From Leptolyngbya sp. NIES-2104 (GTDB lineage: Bacteria; Cyanobacteriota; Cyanobacteriia; Leptolyngbyales; Leptolyngbyaceae), in contig NZ_BBWW01000001.1 in the NCBI RefSeq assembly GCF_001485215.1, forward strand, positions 3,286,001 to 3,350,000: a stretch of DNA of 64,000 nucleotides, read 5' to 3'. Positions 26,711 to 35,545 of the stretch are shown in pieces. A model generated the notes under the pieces. The model ran no database searches. It worked only from the letters and a program-made list of their open reading frames with translations, and was not told the DNA's origin. A program made the translations under genes and the position numbers. The first letter of the stretch is position 1. Each line of letters begins with the position of its first letter.

Positions 26711-29377
26711 GCGGCTACTAGAGAGGCGGATGCCTACTCGATTTCCAAACGCGAGTCGCGCAATCAAAGCAGTCCACCCGGTTTGATGACTCGCTCCGAG
26801 TCCGCGTCCAGTATCGCCATCAAAATGTTCGTGAAACAGCGTCAAATCGCGCCAACCTAATGTGACATACTGTTGGCTTTCACCTTGCCAAGGACAATGC
26901 CCTGATTCGTCTGAGCGAAAAATTCGGTATAGGCGATCGCCCAATTCTCGCGCCACTTCTGCTAACGTTAGCCATTGTCCTGAGCCAACGGGACACTCAA
27001 CTTTGAACGCATCACCATAAAAGTAGTGATAGCGTTCAAGCGCTTCGATGATTAAGTAGTTAATCGGAAACCAGATCGGACCGCGCCAATTTGAATTTCC
27101 GCCAAACAAAGCACTGTCTGATTCACCCGGAAGATACCCAACTCGGTATTCTTGATCGCCCGCCCAAAGCGAATACGGCTGATCTTTGTGAATGCGAGAC
27201 ACGGATCGAATCCCATAGGGCGAGAGAAATTCGGCTTCATCTAATAGATACTTCAAGACACAGACGAGGCGATCGCGAGATGGAATCGCGAGTAATAATC
27301 GATCGTGCCCCTGATCGCCGTGCATACAGGAGATGCGCTGTGCTAAGTCTTGACGATTCTCTAAAAACCACTGCATTCGTTTGGAAAAACCGGGTAAGCG
27401 ATCGATCACCGATTTTTCCAGCACTTCAACCGCCAGCATCGGCAGCAATCCAACCAGCGATCGCACTTTCAATGGAATGGGATCTTGGTCATCGAGACGA
27501 ATTTGATCGTAGTAGAATCCATCTTGCTCGTTCCACAACCCAGTGCCCCCGAACGTATTGATTGCATCCGCGATCGCAATAAAATGCTCAAAGAATTTAG
27601 AGGCAACATCTTCATAAGCTGGATCTTCGGCTGCAAGTTCGATCGCTATTGAGAGCATCGTGCCGCAGTAGAATGCCATCCATGCGGTCGCGTCTGCTTG
27701 GGCGAGTTCTCCACCTGTCGGAAGCGGCTGTGATCGATCAAACAATCCAATATTATCAAGTCCGAGAAAGCCGCCGGAGAAGAGATTTTTACCGTCGCTA
27801 TCTTTGCGATTGACCCACCAAGTAAAGTTCAGGAGTAGTTTGTGGAAGGTACGGGCGAGAAAGACGCGATCGCGCTCACCTCTCGGAGCCGATAGCTTGT
27901 ACACGCGCCAACATGCCCAAGCATGAACCGGAGGATTGGTATCAGAAAAGCCATATTCATAAGCTGGAATTGCACCGTTCGGGTGCATGTACCATTCGCG
28001 CAAGAATAAAATCAACTGCTGCTTAGCAAAATCAGGATCAATTTTTGCCATCGGAATCATGTGAAAGGCGAGATCCCAAGTGGCATACCACGGATATTCC
28101 CACTTATCCGGCATCGAGATCACATCGCGATTGTACAAGTGATTTGCCCAGTCTCGATTCGGATGAGCATCACGCTGCACAGACGGTTGAGTTGGATCGC
28201 CAGATAGCCAATCAGCGACCCCGTAGTGATAAAACTGCTTTGACCACAGCAATCCAGCACAAGCTTGACGTGCTACTCGTGCTTCATCAGCAGCGAGATT
28301 TTGACTTAAAACTGCATAGTATTCATCCGCTTCTTGAATACGTTGCTCGAACAGTTGATCAAACGATTCGCCAAAATCTGGATCAACTGATTCAGCAGAT
28401 AAACGTAGTTTTAAGAGCACCGTTTCACCGGGTGGGACCTCTAATAGATAATGTGCGGCTGCTTTCGTGCCACTTGTCAAATTGATTGCATTCTGTTGAT
28501 TCTGAATTAAGTAGGAATGAAAGGCATCTTTAACATACGGACTTGCATTTGCTGTACCAAACAAGCGATCGACATTCGTTTCATTCTCAGTAAATAGAAA
28601 TTTCACGCTGTCTTGACCAGAGCGCGGCTGAGCGATGAAGTGAAACTGTCCTAGCGTTGAATGAGTTGCGACAATGCCACGATTGTTTAATTCAATGTGT
28701 GGCTTTGATTCATAGCCTTCGCCAGTTCTGCCCCATGACCAGGTATTCTTGAACCACAAGGTTGGTAGCACATGCAGTCGAGCTAGCTCAGAACTGCGAT
28801 TCGCGATCGCAATCCGAATCAAAATATCGTCGGGTGCAGCTTTGGCATATTCGATCGAGACATCAAAATAGCGATGATCATCAAAGATGCCTGTATCAAG
28901 AAGCTCATACTCTCGCTCAGTTCTGCCACGACGTTGATTTTCTTCGAGCAATTGAGCATAAGGAAACTCAGCTTGAGGATACTTGTACAACGCCTTGAAA
29001 TAAGAATGCGTGGGTGTGGAATCGAGGTAGAAATAGCATTCTTTGACATCTTCGCCGTGGTTGCCCTCAGTGTTCGTTAATCCGAATAATCGCTCTTTCA
29101 GAATCGGGTCGCGTTCGTTCCAAAGCGCAAGTGCAAAACATAAGCGACCTTCGCGATCGCAGATTCCCAGTAACCCATCTTCGCCCCAGCGGTAGGCGCG
29201 AGAGCGAGCATGGTCGTGAGGAAACGCGTCCCAACTTGATCCATCTACCGAATAATCCTCGCGGACTGTGCCCCACTGCCGTTCAGCCAGATACGGTCCC
29301 CAGCGTTTCCAATTCTGTTGACGTAACCTCTCTTCAATCAGTCGCTGTGACTCTGCATCGTTACTTTGTTGGCTCAT
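26708..29377 (-). CDS. GH63-like glucosidase (MGH1-type glycoside hydrolase)
   Basis: The 889-residue protein matches large bacterial glucosidase-type proteins related to GH63. Its N-terminus reads RQQNWKRWGPYLAERQWGTVREDYS and DAFPHDHARSRAYRWGEDGLLGICDREGRL; the middle (alpha/alpha)6 barrel part includes MPDKWEYPWYATWDLAFHMIPMAKIDPDFAKQQL, TDATAWMAFYC-like helices and GNSNWRGPIWFPINYLIIEALERYHYFYG. Such enzymes cleave alpha-glucosidic bonds, for example in glucosylglycerate or oligosaccharides; the substrate is not known. There is no signal peptide, so it is cytosolic. The upstream region is short because an IS5 element begins 112 bp before the start. Confidence 0.86.
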   Translation of the reverse strand: MSQQSNDAESQRLIEERLRQQNWKRWGPYLAERQWGTVREDYSVDGSSWDAFPHDHARSRAYRWGEDGLLGICDREGRLCFALALWNERDPILKERLFGLTNTEGNHGEDVKECYFYLDSTPTHSYFKALYKYPQAEFPYAQLLEENQRRGRTEREYELLDTGIFDDHRYFDVSIEYAKAAPDDILIRIAIANRSSELARLHVLPTLWFKNTWSWGRTGEGYESKPHIELNNRGIVATHSTLGQFHFIAQPRSGQDSVKFLFTENETNVDRLFGTANASPYVKDAFHSYLIQNQQNAINLTSGTKAAAHYLLEVPPGETVLLKLRLSAESVDPDFGESFDQLFEQRIQEADEYYAVLSQNLAADEARVARQACAGLLWSKQFYHYGVADWLSGDPTQPSVQRDAHPNRDWANHLYNRDVISMPDKWEYPWYATWDLAFHMIPMAKIDPDFAKQQLILFLREWYMHPNGAIPAYEYGFSDTNPPVHAWACWRVYKLSAPRGERDRVFLARTFHKLLLNFTWWVNRKDSDGKNLFSGGFLGLDNIGLFDRSQPLPTGGELAQADATAWMAFYCGTMLSIAIELAAEDPAYEDVASKFFEHFIAIADAINTFGGTGLWNEQDGFYYDQIRLDDQDPIPLKVRSLVGLLPMLAVEVLEKSVIDRLPGFSKRMQWFLENRQDLAQRISCMHGDQGHDRLLLAIPSRDRLVCVLKYLLDEAEFLSPYGIRSVSRIHKDQPYSLWAGDQEYRVGYLPGESDSALFGGNSNWRGPIWFPINYLIIEALERYHYFYGDAFKVECPVGSGQWLTLAEVARELGDRLYRIFRSDESGHCPWQGESQQYVTLGWRDLTLFHEHFDGDTGRGLGASHQTGWTALIARLAFGNRVGIRLSSSR

Positions 29378-29489
29378 GATTCTGAATTGGAATTTTTTGC
29401 TTTAGCGTTGATTAAGGTTGGCTATCCCCACGAGGTACGCAACCTGTGCAGAGATAAATGCTGAAACTTTCATCCCGTTAAAGCTCTAA

Positions 29490-30404
29490 GAGGGTGTTTT
29501 AAAAGTTGAATCGGGTCAAATTTTATGCCAAACGCCTCACCATGATGCGAATCATCGCCAGATAAATAAAAGTCTCCGAAGTTTCCGGCAGTAGCTCATA
29601 GTCTCGCACTAAGCGACGACAGTGCATGATCCAACCGTTTGTCCGCTCCACCACCCAGCGCTTTTTGAGCAAGACGAAACCTTTGGTTTGCTCAGGACGT
29701 AAGACGACCTGGACAAGCCAATAGCAGATACTGATGACCCACTGCATGAACGGTGCGCCATCAAATCCGCCATCGACCCAGATCGTGTGCAATCGAGATA
29801 CGGCTTTGCCTTGTTTTCGGACTCGTTGCAGCGCCGTTTTGCCGCCCTCGCGTTCTGGGGTGCTAGCAGCAGTCACAAACACGCGCAAAACCAGTCCCAG
29901 CGTATCGACGGTGATAAATCGCTTGCGTCCTTTAATGATCTTTCCGGCATCGAAGCCCACGGCTTCATGGACACCCGCAGCGCTTTTCACCGACTGACTA
30001 TCCAACACGGCTTCCGATGGACTGGGCATCCGTCCCTGTTCAATCCGACTGCAACGATACAGACAATCATGAACGTTGATCCAGGTTCCATCTTTGCGCC
30101 AGTTGCGAAAGTAGGTATAGACGGTTTGCCATGCCGGAAAGTCTCCAGGCAACGATCTCCAACGCACCCCTTCAACCAGAATGTAGAAGATCGCATTCAG
30201 GACTTCCCACAAATCCACTTCTCGCGGTCGTCCGCCCGGTTTTGCTTCGGGCAGCAAATCTCGCAACAGTTCATATTGAGCATGGCTCAAATTACTCGGA
30301 TATGATTTACTCATGTTGCTCTCTCGGTGCTGTGTGTTTTATGTATCTACAGCGTATAACCGGAGAGCTTTTTTACCCCCTTGATTGTCTTTTCAAACAC
30401 CCTC
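29490..30404. mobile_element. IS5-family insertion sequence, complete (915 bp)
   Basis: The ends form an imperfect inverted repeat, GAGGGTGTTTTAAAAG at 29490 and its complement (CTTTTCAAACACCCTC) ending at 30404. The element is flanked on both sides by TAA (29487-29489 and 30405-30407), a 3-bp target duplication of the TNA kind known for the IS1031-type branch of IS5. One transposase gene fills it. Intact ends, intact gene and a clean duplication indicate a recent insertion between the glucosidase and the NmrA gene. Confidence 0.85.
29523..30314 (-). CDS. IS5-family transposase (DDE)
   Basis: The 263-residue protein begins MSKSYPSNLSHAQYELLRDLLPEAKPGGRPREVDLWEVLNAIFYIL, the DUF4096-like N-terminal domain of this group. 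It then has the DDE catalytic triad in LDSQSVKSAAG (Asp), TIWVDGGFDG (Asp) and RWVVERTNGWIMHCRRL (Glu with the Y/R-type spacing). The single uninterrupted frame (rather than two overlapping ORFs) and normal length suggest it is active. It lies inside the inverted repeats at 29490 and 30404. Confidence 0.93.
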   Translation of the reverse strand: MSKSYPSNLSHAQYELLRDLLPEAKPGGRPREVDLWEVLNAIFYILVEGVRWRSLPGDFPAWQTVYTYFRNWRKDGTWINVHDCLYRCSRIEQGRMPSPSEAVLDSQSVKSAAGVHEAVGFDAGKIIKGRKRFITVDTLGLVLRVFVTAASTPEREGGKTALQRVRKQGKAVSRLHTIWVDGGFDGAPFMQWVISICYWLVQVVLRPEQTKGFVLLKKRWVVERTNGWIMHCRRLVRDYELLPETSETFIYLAMIRIMVRRLA

Positions 30405-30471
30405 TAAGTTTACTGATTGACGATACCAGCATCAACCACAGTTTAGTTAGTCTGAGCGGAACACCGTTTTT

Positions 30472-31353
30472 CTAGTGAAGATTCGGAAGGATTTTGTTTT
30501 TGACAAACTGCTCAAAGGTTGTGGGTGTTACTGCTTCCGGAGTTCGTACTGTGGCATAAACTCCATCCGGATCGCCAAGCGCACGGAACAGATCGTCCAT
30601 TTCGTGCCGAACCTCAGCAGTTGCGCCCATTGTGACAAATTGCTGCTGGAGCGATTCGATACTGACTTGAGTGTATTCGATCGAATAGCCCAGCACTCGC
30701 GACAAGATAGCAGATGCTTCAAGCAATGTTAGATTTTCGGGTCCCATCAGATTACGAATCCACTGTCCTGCCCATCGCTGATCCAGAAGATATTGTGCTG
30801 CTACATCCCCGATATCATCCGTGCTAATCCAGGGAATATCATGGTCACTCGGATAAGGAAATCGAACGGTGCGATCGCGTTGGATCGTCTCGATTTGCGC
30901 CAGGAAATTCTCCATAAAATAACCAGGACGTAAGTGAACGACATTGGCAGCCGTTTGATTGAAGATTGATTCAACCGTTCCACCAAATGAGACTGTACCC
31001 AGGTTTGGTTTTGCGCCCGCACCAATGCTGGAAATGTTCACGACTCGCGGAATGTTATTTTCGGATACTGCGATCGCGCCCGCCTCTGCGGTTTGAAGAT
31101 ACCAATCTCTCATGTTAGGCGCATCAAGCTTTGGTGGTGTTAGCCAAAACAAAGCATCTGCCTGCTGGGTGATCTCTATCAATCCTTGAGCATCGTCGCT
31201 GCTGATCGGTTGAACGGTCGCACCTTGAGCGACGAGATCCGCCAACTTTTCTGGATGGCGGGCTAAGAGAATCGTTTCGGCTCCTGCCTGGATGACTTTT
31301 TCTGCGATGCGTCGTCCAATGTTGCCAGATGCGGCTGCGATTACAATTTTCAT
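30472..31353 (-). CDS. NmrA-type NAD(P)-binding protein
   Basis: The 293-residue atypical SDR begins MKIVIAAASGNIGRRIAEKVIQAGAETILLARHPEKL with the GxxGxxG fingerprint. Further segments are FWLTPPKLDAPNMRDWYLQTA, RVVNISSIGAGAKPNLGTVSF, VVHLRPGYFMENFLAQI and DIPWISTDDIGDVAAQYLLD, all usual for NmrA/QorB-like proteins. No YxxxK pair is present. It is the last gene of a four-gene leftward series that begins with the AraC gene at 33116, and follows the NTF2-like gene after only 9 bp. Reduction of a quinone or carbonyl is plausible. Confidence 0.88.
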   Translation of the reverse strand: MKIVIAAASGNIGRRIAEKVIQAGAETILLARHPEKLADLVAQGATVQPISSDDAQGLIEITQQADALFWLTPPKLDAPNMRDWYLQTAEAGAIAVSENNIPRVVNISSIGAGAKPNLGTVSFGGTVESIFNQTAANVVHLRPGYFMENFLAQIETIQRDRTVRFPYPSDHDIPWISTDDIGDVAAQYLLDQRWAGQWIRNLMGPENLTLLEASAILSRVLGYSIEYTQVSIESLQQQFVTMGATAEVRHEMDDLFRALGDPDGVYATVRTPEAVTPTTFEQFVKNKILPNLH

Positions 31354-31362
31354 CTTTGTTCT

Positions 31363-31800
31363 CTATGAGTTTGGATTTAATGGAAAAGCAGTTCCGCTGC
31401 TGCCCACTATTTCAAGTATCGGAACCGGATTCCAGTATTCGCGGTAGTGAATAATCTTTCCATTCTTTGTTTCTAGTCGCACCACATAGTCTTGCTGATA
31501 GGGCTGACCCGTCGCCACAAACATAGCTTCCCCATGAAATTCAGCAAATAGAACATTTGGAATCAGTGTTTGATATTGACGAACATCCGTAAAGACCCAA
31601 TTTTGCAATTGCGCGACTGCGTTCTTCATGTGGCTGTAGATCGCAGGTTTGCCTTCTAATCGGCTCGGTGAACCTAGAGCGGGAGCATAGGGAAATTCTA
31701 CAACTGCATCTTCAGCCAAGAGGTCAGACCATGCCTCAATATCTGTTCCGATTAATGCGAGATGAGCGGCAAAAACTTGAGCGATCGAATTCTGTTCCAT
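31363..31800 (-). CDS. SnoaL/PhzA-B-like NTF2-fold protein
   Basis: The 145-residue protein (MEQNSIAQVFAAHLALIGTDIEAWSDLLAEDAVVEFPYAPALG) has the NTF2-like pattern of PhzA/B-type proteins: YSHMKNAVAQLQNWVFTDVRQYQT, a beta-strand FAEFHGEAMFVATGQPYQQDYVVRLETKNGKIIHYREYWNP and a short tail. These small cytosolic proteins bind or isomerise small hydrophobic compounds. It precedes the NmrA gene by 9 bp, so the two proteins are probably made together. The reaction is unknown. Confidence 0.86.
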   Translation of the reverse strand: MEQNSIAQVFAAHLALIGTDIEAWSDLLAEDAVVEFPYAPALGSPSRLEGKPAIYSHMKNAVAQLQNWVFTDVRQYQTLIPNVLFAEFHGEAMFVATGQPYQQDYVVRLETKNGKIIHYREYWNPVPILEIVGSSGTAFPLNPNS

Positions 31801-31859
31801 ATCTCGTGTCGGTTGGTTAAGCGAAAATGTGTAGGGCAGCGCTGTTGCTTATGCGGAAC

Positions 31860-32261
31860 TTACGGAACAATTGCAGTCACGCGGATTTCAATCCGCATCG
31901 TTGGAAGTCCAAGAGCCGTGACTCCTACCTGTGTCCAAATTGGAGCGTGGTTGGGCATGTAATGGCGATATAGCTTGACCATCACATCGTTAACTTCTGG
32001 GGGAAACCCTCCAACATGGTAGGAATTGATATGGACAACATTCTCCCAAGCAGCACCGGCAGTCGCCAAGGTTCGCTCTATGTTCCGAAACGCCTGAGCA
32101 ATCTCGTCCGCAAGCGATTCGGGAATTTGCAGATCGTCATTCCAGCCGCCTTGACCTGATGTTTCCACTCGATCGCCAATTTTTACCGCTTGCGAGTAAT
32201 GCAATTCATTCAACAAGTATTCCCCATAACCAGGGGTAACAAAAAACTCTGGCTTGTTCAT
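31860..32261 (-). CDS. RidA family protein
   Basis: The 133-residue protein matches the RidA/YjgF family: VKIGDRVETSGQGGWNDDLQIPESLADEIAQAFRNIERTLATAGAAWENVVHINSYHV, then PNHAPIWTQVGVTALGLPTMRIEIRVTAIV with the conserved Arg (MRIEI) that in true RidA binds the carboxylate of imine substrates. Canonical members hydrolyse reactive enamines and imines. The N-terminus (MNKPEFFVTPGYGEYLLNELHYSQ) is longer than in housekeeping RidA, as in accessory-pathway members. It is 59 bp upstream of the NTF2-like gene. Confidence 0.87.
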   Translation of the reverse strand: MNKPEFFVTPGYGEYLLNELHYSQAVKIGDRVETSGQGGWNDDLQIPESLADEIAQAFRNIERTLATAGAAWENVVHINSYHVGGFPPEVNDVMVKLYRHYMPNHAPIWTQVGVTALGLPTMRIEIRVTAIVP

Positions 32262-32351
32262 TGTGTTTCTCTACCTCTGATTCTCTCTTTATATACCTGA
32301 AGTGTAGAGAGTTCTAGCCTGCAACTTCTATCAGAATCTAACCCTGATTTA

Positions 32352-33116
32352 TCAGATTCTTGTAATCTTAGAAACCTGTTTTGGTGTAACACCCGTGAGA
32401 CGCTTAAAGTGCTGTGTCAGATGGCTCTGACTCGAAAAGCCAACTTGTAAAGCAATATTCGCGATCGCTAAATCTGTCGTCTTCAGCAGTTCTTCTGCCC
32501 GTTCAATCCGCTGTTGAATCACATACTGATGCGGAGAACGCCCGGTAGCGCGTTTGAATAATCTAGAAAAGTAGGTCGGACTAATGTTAACTGCTGCTGC
32601 AATTTCAGCCAGTGATAAGTTTCGATCGAGATGAGCCTGAACATAATCGATCGCTTGTCTTACCTGACGGGTCGTTAAACCGCTGGGCTGAGGTGCAATA
32701 TTCTGCGTAGCGGTGGAGTAGTGTCGCAGCAGATGAATGACGAGCACTTGGGTTAGTGATTCCACATAAAGCTGACCCATGATGCCATCCGACTTGAGTT
32801 CAGCCAAAAGCAGCATCGCAATCTGATGGAGGCGCGAATCATGCTGCGAGAAACAAGTGACCAGATCAATTTGATCAAGCTCAAAGGTTTGGGCAACTTG
32901 CCTCACCAGTTCTGGATTCAAGTGAATATGTAGCATTGTCTCATCCGTCTCACTTGCCTCACCCCGCCAGTAGCTGGGTTGACCTGCCGGAACAAAGATA
33001 CTGTGACCCTTTTGAACGATGGACTCATGCAAGCGATCGTCGCGCTTCTGAGTCAATTGAGTCGGATTTCCCAGAGGTAAGTTGAGCCAATGCTCCGATA
33101 AAGCCGGAACCTCCAT
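32352..33116 (-). CDS. AraC family transcriptional regulator
   Basis: The C-terminal half has a clear AraC double HTH: LSLAEIAAAVNISPTYFSRLFKRATGRSPHQYVIQQRIERAEELLKTTDLAIANIALQVGFSSQSHLTQHFKRLTGVTPKQ. The N-terminal 130 residues form a short cupin-like region (LPLGNPTQLTQKRDDRLHES, HSIFVPAGQPSYWRGEASE). At 254 residues the protein is shorter than the usual 280-300 and the coding frame stays open a little upstream of ATG 33116, so the true start could be an upstream non-ATG codon. It heads the series AraC-RidA-NTF2-NmrA and probably controls it. Confidence 0.88.
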   Translation of the reverse strand: MEVPALSEHWLNLPLGNPTQLTQKRDDRLHESIVQKGHSIFVPAGQPSYWRGEASETDETMLHIHLNPELVRQVAQTFELDQIDLVTCFSQHDSRLHQIAMLLLAELKSDGIMGQLYVESLTQVLVIHLLRHYSTATQNIAPQPSGLTTRQVRQAIDYVQAHLDRNLSLAEIAAAVNISPTYFSRLFKRATGRSPHQYVIQQRIERAEELLKTTDLAIANIALQVGFSSQSHLTQHFKRLTGVTPKQVSKITRI

Positions 33117-33260
33117 CTCACAGACGGTAGAAGAACTTGGATATTGATATTGTTAAACTAAAACTCCACTCCAACCGAGTGAGTGACTGGAGGAGACGAG
33201 GGATTTGTTCAAGCGTTGTTGAAGTTCGATCGCGCTTATCAAGTTGCTTGTCATCGGCTT

Positions 33261-33334
33261 CCTGATTCATTGGAGATATCTTATGGTGCTTATCATCAGC
33301 TTCGGCTTGCCTGACTCATTGGAGATATTTTATG
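33261..33334. repeat. 25-bp direct repeat pair in a gene-free 330-bp stretch
   Basis: CCTGATTCATTGGAGATATC-TTATG at 33261-33285 recurs at 33310-33334 with two changes, and the preceding GCTTGTCATCGGCTTC / GCTTATCATCAGCTTC also matches, so the repeated unit is about 40-49 bp. The rest of 33117-33446 shows no gene. The repeats lie upstream of the leftward AraC gene and downstream of the NmrA gene at 33447; they may be binding sites or a small tandem duplication. Confidence 0.5.
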
Positions 33335-33446
33335 ACGACCTGATCGCCGCTCAAGAACATCACTGCTTTTAACTCACGGCTTAGGACTTGGTAACGGCGA
33401 CTGGTTTTACGATGGTTTCTGGTAATCGTGAATCTCCAAGGGATTA

Positions 33447-34304
33447 TCAGCTAAATGCAGTTGCATAGTCACGAGCAAAGTCCTCAAATCGGCGAGGTGC
33501 TTTACCCGTTGCATCTTGTACGCCGGGCGCGATCGCCGATGCCTCATCCCGCCGATAGTGGGCGTAATCTTCTAGCAATCCGTCCGCTTGCCACTCTGGC
33601 ATTCCGAAGCCAATGACCGCTTCTCGCATCGCTACGGGGGGAATGTCCGTAAACGTAATCTGACGACCCAGCGCGGTGGACAAGTGTTCTGCCATTTCAG
33701 CATGGGTCAACGCTTCCGGTCCGGTGAGATTGTAAATCTTGCCTTCATGACCCGATTCAGTTAACGCAGCGACCGCTACATCTGCAATATCGCGCACATC
33801 GACAATGCTCACCTTTGCATCCCCGATCGCAGCGTAAAAAGCGTTTTGGGTTGCGATCGTCGATCGAAAATTCAACAAGCCCTGCATAAACAAGTTCGGA
33901 CGGAGAAAAGTATAAGGCACGCCAGAGGCTTGAATTGCCGCTTCAACGGCTGCATGGTAGCGCAGATAGCGTATCGAAGAATCAGCATTAGCGGCGTACT
34001 GTGAGAGCTTAACAATGTGTTTAACTCCACTTTGCTGAGCTGCCTTGACAAACGCCAACTGTTGAGCCTCGGCGTATTCGGTCGAGTTGGTCAGCAGAAA
34101 CGCTCGCTCTACGCCTGCTAACGCCTTCAACAGAGTTTCTGGATGGTCGAAATCTCCCTCTATGATCTCAATGTTGGGGAGTGCGTTGATTGCAGTAGCA
34201 CGATTACGATCGCGAACCATTGCACGAACGGGCAGGTCTTTTGTCACTAGACGCTTGAGAATCTCTAGTCCATTGTTTCCGGTAGCACCTGTGATCAGAA
34301 TCAT
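33447..34304 (-). CDS. NmrA/QorB-like NAD(P)H oxidoreductase
   Basis: The 285-residue protein starts MILITGATGNNGLEILKRLVTKDLPVRAMVRDRNRATAI, the QorB-like cofactor region. It carries VKHIVKLSQYAANADSSIRYLRYHAAVEAAIQASGVPYTFLRPNLFMQ, VSIVDVRDIADVAVAAL, IYNLTGPEALTHAEMAEHLSTALGRQITFTDIPP and a GFGMPEWQADGLLEDYAHYRRDEAS tail. This is a typical NmrA/azoreductase-like atypical SDR predicted to use NADPH for quinone-like substrates. A TCCTAGGAGGA-type ribosome site precedes ATG 34304. It is divergent from the decayed TetR remnant at 34425, which probably once regulated it. Confidence 0.9.
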   Translation of the reverse strand: MILITGATGNNGLEILKRLVTKDLPVRAMVRDRNRATAINALPNIEIIEGDFDHPETLLKALAGVERAFLLTNSTEYAEAQQLAFVKAAQQSGVKHIVKLSQYAANADSSIRYLRYHAAVEAAIQASGVPYTFLRPNLFMQGLLNFRSTIATQNAFYAAIGDAKVSIVDVRDIADVAVAALTESGHEGKIYNLTGPEALTHAEMAEHLSTALGRQITFTDIPPVAMREAVIGFGMPEWQADGLLEDYAHYRRDEASAIAPGVQDATGKAPRRFEDFARDYATAFS

Positions 34305-34424
34305 CGGAATCGTCCTCCTAGAATTTTCTGAGAGATAAGCTTGATCGAATAGAATGTGAGCGATAACTCATATTTTAAGTGCGTTATTCCAACTCAACAA
34401 CTCGCATTTCATTCCTACACTCCA

Positions 34425-35181
34425 ATGTCTCGCAAACCTCCCAATACTCCCCAAAGATTGCCGCGCTGAAGAAACCGTCGAAGCGATTCTGACTGCCACC
34501 ACTCACATTTTGACCGAAACTGGATACGATACCGCCAACACCGATCAGATTGCAGAATGGGCAGGGATCAATATTGGTTCGCTATATCAGTATTTTTCAA
34601 GCAAAGAAGCGATCGCGACACAGCAGCAGGCATTAGCGATCGCGCGACAATTAGAAAATCGATCGGCACAAGCTAATATCTATAGAAACATTGGAGAACT
34701 ACTTGGGCAGTTCAAACAGTACGCTGAGGGACAGCAAGCTTATCAGGTTTCTTCAAGCGAAAGCGAAAGCAGTTCTAGCATCTCTTTGGCAGGAAATGAT
34801 GCCAGTACTAGCTTGCTGATGCAGCAGTTTTATCGGCATCTTGCAACCTCGAATCAGCCGATAACAAAATCCGAAGCGATCCGACAGGCACAACTCAGTT
34901 TATTGCAAGGTAAACTGACTGCGAAAGATGCGCCCCAACGAGCAGGATTAGAACGAGATACACCACCGTTGATCGTGCGATCGCGTTCAGACTTTTCGCA
35001 TCCTTTCTACTGGGCACCCTTTATTTCATCGGAAACGGCTTGTAATTGCATAAGCGCTACTCCGACAGACAGAACTCGTTTTAACCGACGAATTCTAGAA
35101 GAAACAATTATGCCGCGCAATTTGGAGCATCAAGCTTACCAACAAATCGACCAACTGCGACAACAGCGAAAAAGTCAGTGA
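34425..35181 (+). pseudogene. Chimeric pseudogene: TetR HTH, TPR fragment and CHAT C-terminus
   Basis: From ATG 34425 a frame MSRKPPNTPQRLPR meets a stop; one base out of phase follows AEETVEAILTATTHILTETGYDTANTDQIAEWAGINIGSLYQYFSSKEA, a TetR HTH resembling the gene at 26015. In the same open frame it changes abruptly to a TPR-like piece (QQALAIARQLENRSAQANIYRNIGELLG). It then reads the end of a CHAT protease domain (SLAGNDASTSLLMQQFYRHLA, SEAIRQAQLSLLQGKL, DFSHPFYWAPFI). The catalytic His and Cys of CHAT are missing. This looks like successive deletions joining three genes into one reading frame of 224 codons. Confidence 0.78.
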
Positions 35182-35394
35182 TCGAAAAAAGTAGTATTCG
35201 TTCTGTTTTTCACGCTCTTCGCGGGTTTCCTTTACTGGACTCGTGATATGTCCCCGGTTCCCGATTCGCCTCAATCGATTACTGCAAGCCCTGAACCTAG
35301 CCCGATCGCATTTCCCTCAACTAGCATGATTATCAAAAAATTTGAACCGCTAGAGGAGTCTGAGAACCCAGTTAAGATCAAATTAGAGTGGTAG
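35110..35394 (+). pseudogene. Small single-TM protein with an in-frame TGA
   Basis: In the frame that ends the TetR-CHAT chimera, ATG 35110 starts MPRNLEHQAYQQIDQLRQQRKSQ, then TGA (35179-35181), then SKKVVFVLFFTLFAGFLYWTRDMSPVPDSPQSITASPEPSP and so on to TAG at 35392. Reading through would give a 94-residue protein with a basic N-terminus, one membrane helix and an acidic, proline/serine-rich tail. It may have been an independent gene next to the CHAT gene. The stop makes it a probable pseudogene. Confidence 0.5.
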
Positions 35395-35545
35395 AGGTAG
35401 ATTGCAATTGTGCCATGAGGTAGGCGGCAGAATTGCACCGTTATCTGCATTTTCACTGATCGCACTCCTTCCAATCGCGATCGCACTCTTCAAGCTAGAA
35501 ACAATCAACCCATTCCAACTCTGCTTGATCGAACCGACTGCAACC

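Noticed and set aside
27091-28485. Plus-strand ORFs opposite the glucosidase gene
   Set aside because: Antisense shadows of a clear 889-residue gene; no ribosome site or motif.
29733-30305. Plus-strand ORFs inside the IS5 element
   Set aside because: They are mirror frames of the well-supported DDE transposase on the minus strand and show no family pattern.
33201-33446. Possible CRISPR-like array from the 25-bp repeats
   Set aside because: Only two imperfect units and no cas gene in the window.
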